A DNA stretch of 64,000 bases from Klebsiella aerogenes KCTC 2190 (GTDB lineage: Bacteria; Pseudomonadota; Gammaproteobacteria; Enterobacterales; Enterobacteriaceae): the NCBI RefSeq assembly GCF_000215745.1, contig NC_015663.1, positions 3,286,001-3,350,000 on the forward strand, given 5' to 3'. Position numbers and translations under genes: made by a program. The notes below the pieces were generated by a model. It worked only from the letters and a program-made list of their open reading frames with translations. It did no database searches and was not told where the DNA came from. Below are positions 60,168 through 64,000 of this stretch, one piece after another; within the stretch, counting starts at the first letter, position 1; each line of letters begins with the position of its first letter.

Positions 60168-60638
60168 ATGATTCAGTCACAAGTCAGCCGCGAAGTTCGT
60201 CTGGAGTTAGCGAATAAAATTTTGCTGATTAAAGCCAAAAAGGATCTCTCCTTTGCACAACTGGTTGAAGGCACCGGTTTATCCGAAGCCTTCGTGACGG
60301 CCGCGCTATTGGGTCAGCATCCGCTGCCTGCCGAAGTCGCGAAAATGGTAGGAGCGAAACTGGAACTTAACGACGATGATATTTTACTGCTGCAAACGAT
60401 CCCCGTCAGAGGCTCCATTGAGGACCGCGTGCCGACGGATCCGACGATGTATCGCTTCTATGAAATGCTGCAGGTCTACGACACTACGCTGAAAGCGCTC
60501 ATTCATGAAAAATTCGGCGACGGGATCATCAGCGCGATTAATTTTAAGCTGGATGTGAAAAAAGTCAGCGATCCGGAAGGCGGACATCGTGCGGTGATTA
60601 CTTTCGATGGAAAGTATCTGCCAACGAAACCTTTCTGA
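60168..60638 (+). CDS. cynS: Cyanate hydratase (cyanase)
   Basis: The 156-residue cyanase is close to identical to E. coli CynS. The active-site residues Arg96, Glu99 and Ser122 are all in place ([16 protein letters not shown]). It converts cyanate and bicarbonate to ammonia and CO2 as a decamer. The gene after it in E. coli (cynX, a permease-like protein) is absent; a terminator and the convergent scrR follow. Confidence 0.97.
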   Translation: MIQSQVSREVRLELANKILLIKAKKDLSFAQLVEGTGLSEAFVTAALLGQHPLPAEVAKMVGAKLELNDDDILLLQTIPVRGSIEDRVPTDPTMYRFYEMLQVYDTTLKALIHEKFGDGIISAINFKLDVKKVSDPEGGHRAVITFDGKYLPTKPF

Positions 60639-60659
60639 TGACAATTAACCGTTAACAGT

Positions 60660-60692
60660 ACGGGCCTGAACCACGATCCAGGCCCGTTATTA
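60660..60692. terminator. Terminator between cynS and scrR
   Basis: The stem ACGGGCCTG (60660-60668) pairs with CAGGCCCGT (60679-60687) and is followed by TATTAT on the plus strand. It sits between convergent genes. Confidence 0.75.
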
Positions 60693-61703
60693 TCTGGCTG
60701 GCTGATAACGCATTTGCAGCGTGGCGGGCAGATAGCGCTGTAGCGGCTGTGGCGTTTTACCGTCGATCAACTGACTAATGAGATCGTAGCAGTGCCAGGC
60801 CAACTGGCGGTTATCCTGCTGGATGGTGTCGATGCGCAGCGATAGCGAATCATACAGATAGTGGTCATCGAAGCTGGCTAAATGGATCCCGGAATCCAGC
60901 AGGTTATGCTGGCTCATATAACGTAGTACCCCTTCCAGCAAGCCGCAGGCGGCGGTAAACAGCGCCTTAGGCGGCCGCCCGAGGCGGGCGCACAGCGCGG
61001 CAAACATCTCATAGCCTGAGCTTGGGTGATAGTTGCCGTTGATGATCCATTCCGGGCGTAACTCAACCCCTGCCTGGGCTAATCCCTGACTAAATCCGGC
61101 CAGCCGATCGCGCGAGGGCGAGAGCCGGGGCTGCCCGCCGAGAAACCAGAACTCATCCGCATGTTGCCCGGCGATACGGGCGATAAGTTCCGCCGTCGGC
61201 GCCAGTGAATCGGTCATCACCAGCGGCAGCGCGCTGTCGTTTGGATTACGGTCGAACAGCACCACCGGCAGCTGCTCGCTGAGCTTCAGATAGTCGGCGT
61301 CGCTATGCATGCAAGAGGCGACAATTAAACCATCGACCTGACGGGCAATCATATTATTGACCACCATGCTCTCCTGACCGGGATTCTCATCGGTGCAAGA
61401 GATAAGCAGCTGTACGCCGGCTTCGCGGCACAGGGTTTCCAGCTCGTGAGAAAACACGGCAAAACCATAGTTGGTGATCTCTGGCACAACCAGACCAATG
61501 GTATGGCTGCGGCTATCGCGCAGTGAACGGGCGTGAATACTCGGCTGGTAGTGCTGCTCGTGGGCGATAGCCAGCACCCGTTCGCGCGTCTCCTGCGCCA
61601 CGCGCAGCTCTTTACCGCGACCGTTCAAGACCAGGCTGGCGGTGGCTTTAGAGACGCCAGCCAGTTCGGCGATATCTTTAATGGTAATGCGTTTAGGTTT
61701 CAT
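60690..61703 (-). CDS. scrR: Sucrose operon repressor ScrR (LacI family)
   Basis: The 337-residue repressor starts [20 protein letters not shown], with the LacI-type helix-turn-helix and hinge, and a periplasmic-binding-like effector domain ([20 protein letters not shown]) nearly identical to Klebsiella ScrR. It represses scr genes and is released by fructose or fructose-1-phosphate. The frame runs 15 codons further up, toward the scrB stop; the ATG at 61701-61703 is the family start. It is the last gene of the scr cluster. Confidence 0.96.
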   Translation of the reverse strand: MKPKRITIKDIAELAGVSKATASLVLNGRGKELRVAQETRERVLAIAHEQHYQPSIHARSLRDSRSHTIGLVVPEITNYGFAVFSHELETLCREAGVQLLISCTDENPGQESMVVNNMIARQVDGLIVASCMHSDADYLKLSEQLPVVLFDRNPNDSALPLVMTDSLAPTAELIARIAGQHADEFWFLGGQPRLSPSRDRLAGFSQGLAQAGVELRPEWIINGNYHPSSGYEMFAALCARLGRPPKALFTAACGLLEGVLRYMSQHNLLDSGIHLASFDDHYLYDSLSLRIDTIQQDNRQLAWHCYDLISQLIDGKTPQPLQRYLPATLQMRYQPAR

Positions 61704-61732
61704 CACGAGACAGGCGCCTGAAAGCAAAACGC

Positions 61733-63133
61733 TTATTCTACCATGCATGGCCGCAGCGGCCAGCAGCAGAATGCCCCCGGCGTCGCACCGCTGAATACCA
61801 GTTTTCCAGGATAATCCGCAAAGAAGCGGCTGCTCATCACTCCCACGCCATCGTTAATAAAGATTTCGACGCTGGAACGGTCGATGAGGATCTGCAGTTT
61901 ATGCGCCGCGCCGCGCCAGTAACGGTAATCGACTGTATCGGCCACCAGGCTTCGACGGGCCAGACGTACGCCGCGGCTGTCCAGCGAAAGCTGCAGCGCG
62001 CCCGCGAAATCCAGCGTCAGCGCATCGTCTGGCGCAACCTCGAAGGCCAGTTCCATCGGCTGCAGCGCCAGCGGTTCGGTCTGCCAGCCTTGCGCCTCGC
62101 CGCGAAGCGCCGCCAGTTCGCGCACGGGATTTTGATACAGCGTGCCGTGGCGCCAGCTGAGTTCCCGCAGGCAGGTCATCTGATGGATCCAGCCGTGGGC
62201 CCGCGTAGGTTGCTGCATCTCTTCTCCGTCGGGAACCCCCATCCAGCCAACCAGCAGACGGCGACCATCCTCCGCCAGGGTGGTTTGCGGCGCATAGAAT
62301 TCGAAGCCGCTATCCAGCTCTTCGATCGCGCCATGGCGCCAGGTGGCGGCGGTTTGATCGAAATGGCCCTGCATCCAGACTGCCGGATAGGTGTTCAGGA
62401 AGCGCTGTGCCTCACGCGGCAATCCCTGCGGGCAGCTCAGTAAAATATACCGATCGCCGAGCGGGAACAGATCCGGGCATTCCCACATATAGCCGGCGTC
62501 TTTCAAGCCGTTAAGTCCGCTACCGGCAATTTCGCCATGGCTATTCCACTGCATCAAATCAGTAGAGCTGAATAGCAGTACCTTGCCGCGGTCGGCCAGA
62601 TCGCGCGCGCCCAGCACCATCAACCAGCGATCGCCATCGCGCCAGACTTTGGGATCGCGCACGTGGCCGCTATAGCCTGCTGGCAGCGCCAGCACCGGGC
62701 CCTGTTTGCGAAAAGTGCCGTCGGGATTTTGCGTCGCCAGACACTGCCAGGCGGTACGGCTGCCATCGTTAAATTTCACATTACCGGTGTAGCACAGCGT
62801 CAGGATGCCGTTGTTATCTACCGCGCTGCCGGAGTAACAACCGTTACGGTCGTACTCCTCCTCTGGCAGCAGGGCAATCGGTTCGTGCCGCCAGTGCAGC
62901 AGATCCGGCGAACTCCAGTGTCCCCAGCCCTTATAGCGGTGATCGCAGGCGAGGGGATTCCACTGATAAAACAGATGATAACGACCATTGAAGTGGATAA
63001 AACCGTTCGGATCGTTCAGTAGCCCGCATACCGGCGCCAGATGCCACTGCGGATAGTGCTTATCCCGCAGCGCGCGCGGCTGGTGGTTCATGACGGCCTG
63101 CAAGACCAACGGTAACAAAGAAGGCTGCGACAT
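61733..63133 (-). CDS. scrB: Sucrose-6-phosphate hydrolase (GH32)
   Basis: The 466-residue invertase-type enzyme has the GH32 triad motifs: NDPNG with nucleophile Asp41, RDP with Asp160, and EC with acid/base Glu218. A C-terminal beta-sandwich follows (about 340-466). It splits sucrose-6-phosphate, made by the PTS, into glucose-6-phosphate and fructose. Its ATG overlaps the scrA stop (TAATG). Confidence 0.96.
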   Translation of the reverse strand: MSQPSLLPLVLQAVMNHQPRALRDKHYPQWHLAPVCGLLNDPNGFIHFNGRYHLFYQWNPLACDHRYKGWGHWSSPDLLHWRHEPIALLPEEEYDRNGCYSGSAVDNNGILTLCYTGNVKFNDGSRTAWQCLATQNPDGTFRKQGPVLALPAGYSGHVRDPKVWRDGDRWLMVLGARDLADRGKVLLFSSTDLMQWNSHGEIAGSGLNGLKDAGYMWECPDLFPLGDRYILLSCPQGLPREAQRFLNTYPAVWMQGHFDQTAATWRHGAIEELDSGFEFYAPQTTLAEDGRRLLVGWMGVPDGEEMQQPTRAHGWIHQMTCLRELSWRHGTLYQNPVRELAALRGEAQGWQTEPLALQPMELAFEVAPDDALTLDFAGALQLSLDSRGVRLARRSLVADTVDYRYWRGAAHKLQILIDRSSVEIFINDGVGVMSSRFFADYPGKLVFSGATPGAFCCWPLRPCMVE

Positions 63134-64000
63134 TATTCTGCATCCGTTTTGTATTTGAGCGTCAGCGAAACGATAAAGGCGACCACAAATGCGATAGCCA
63201 GCCCGATGAGGTAGTTAAGCAGGGAACTGGCCTGCACGATAGCCATTCCGGGGATGGCGGTCAGGCCGACGGCGGTCATATAGACGTGCATGGAGACGAC
63301 CCAGACGCCGCCTGCCGCGCCGCCAATCAACGCGGCGATAAAGGGCTTAACGTAGCGCAGGTTGATGCCGAATATCGCCGCTTCAGTGATGCCCAGCATC
63401 GCCGAAAAGGCGGACGGGAGGGCAATGGCTTTCACTTTCGCATCTTTGGTTTTAAACCACACCGCCAGACAGGCGCCGCCCTGGGCAATATTAGCCATCG
63501 CCCAGATAGGCAGCAGGAAATTGACGCCGATCGACGGGTTACCGAGCAGCCCGGCTTCGATGGCATGGAAGCTGTGGTGGATACCGGTGATGACGATCAC
63601 CGAATACAGTCCACCGAATAGCAGCCCTGCCAGCCAACCAGCATGAGCAATAAGCGTGCTGAGAATAAATGAGATGCCGTCGCCGAGGGCACGACCGGCC
63701 GGGCCGATTATCAGCAGGGCGATAAAACCGGAGATAATAACCGTCAGGAACGGCGTGAGGATCAGATCCAGCGCGTCGGGAATCAGGCGTCGCAGTTGCT
63801 TCTCAAGCAGGCTCATAAACCACACCGCCAGCAGCACCGGGAACACCGTCCCTTGATAACCGATCATCGCCACCTCGAGGCCGAAGAAATTCATGGTATG
63901 GAATCCCGAAGCCACTCCCCAGGCGTTGGTCAGCGCCGGGTGGGTAAGAATACCGCCGAGGGTTGCGCCAAGATAAGGGTTACCGCCGAATTCACGCGCG
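63133..64000 (-). CDS. scrA: Sucrose PTS permease EIIBC, C-terminal part (cut by window edge)
   Basis: The frame is open from the window end to the stop at 63133-63135, giving about 288 residues of the EIIC domain (FGGNPYLGATLGGILTHPAL, GIHHSFHAIEAGLLGNP, then a tail ending TLKYKTDAE). It matches ScrA, which takes up and phosphorylates sucrose with glucose-specific EIIA. The EIIB domain and start lie outside the window. The internal Met at 63915 is not the start. Confidence 0.95.
   Translation of the reverse strand, partial: AREFGGNPYLGATLGGILTHPALTNAWGVASGFHTMNFFGLEVAMIGYQGTVFPVLLAVWFMSLLEKQLRRLIPDALDLILTPFLTVIISGFIALLIIGPAGRALGDGISFILSTLIAHAGWLAGLLFGGLYSVIVITGIHHSFHAIEAGLLGNPSIGVNFLLPIWAMANIAQGGACLAVWFKTKDAKVKAIALPSAFSAMLGITEAAIFGINLRYVKPFIAALIGGAAGGVWVVSMHVYMTAVGLTAIPGMAIVQASSLLNYLIGLAIAFVVAFIVSLTLKYKTDAE

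Overview
The window comes from the chromosome of an enterobacterium, most likely the Klebsiella/Raoultella group (for example the K. oxytoca complex). The reasons are gene order close to E. coli from asnS to serT, near-identical housekeeping proteins (FabA, PyrD, MgsA, RMF, CynS), a Klebsiella-like OmpA, and a chromosomal scr sucrose operon. Names rest on remembered family sequences; no search was run.

Layout. 1-10.8 kb: asnS 5' end, pncB, pepN, the ssuEADCB sulfonate operon, pyrD and zapC. 10.8-19.5 kb: ycbX, rlmKL, uup and the pqiABC lipid-transport operon. 19.7-26 kb: rmf, fabA (with FabR- and FadR-like operators), lonH, matP, ompA, sulA (with a LexA box) and tfoX/sxy. 26-31.9 kb: yccS, yccF, helD, mgsA and yccU. 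50-55.4 kb: hspQ, rlmI, yccX, tusE, yccA, an OppA-like binding protein and tRNA-Ser(UGA). 55.4-64 kb: an orphan LysR regulator, a sugar dehydrogenase-like lipoprotein with a small membrane protein, cynR/cynTS, and scrR-scrB-scrA (scrA cut by the window end).

The remarkable part is about 18 kb (31.9-50.0 kb) inserted between yccU and hspQ, which lie close together in E. coli. It encodes a giant Bap-like adhesin built largely of serine-aspartate (SD) repeats, a complete type I secretion system (outer-membrane channel, ABC exporter, HlyD adaptor, joined by ATGA overlaps), a large cytoplasmic glycosyltransferase whose C-terminal half resembles the GtfA/TarM/SdgA-SdgB group, and a secreted protein with a zinc-metallopeptidase HExxH motif. 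The SD DNA follows the same 18-base pattern as staphylococcal clfA/sdr genes. My working model is that the adhesin's SD stalks are glycosylated in the cytoplasm, the protein is exported by its own type I system, and it may be processed by the metallopeptidase. This would be a Gram-negative counterpart of Sdr/SdgAB.

As given, the adhesin gene is broken by a missing base in its second SD array (near 37508). This separates the secretion signal from the N-terminal part. It could be real phase variation, a decayed gene, or an assembly error in the repeats.
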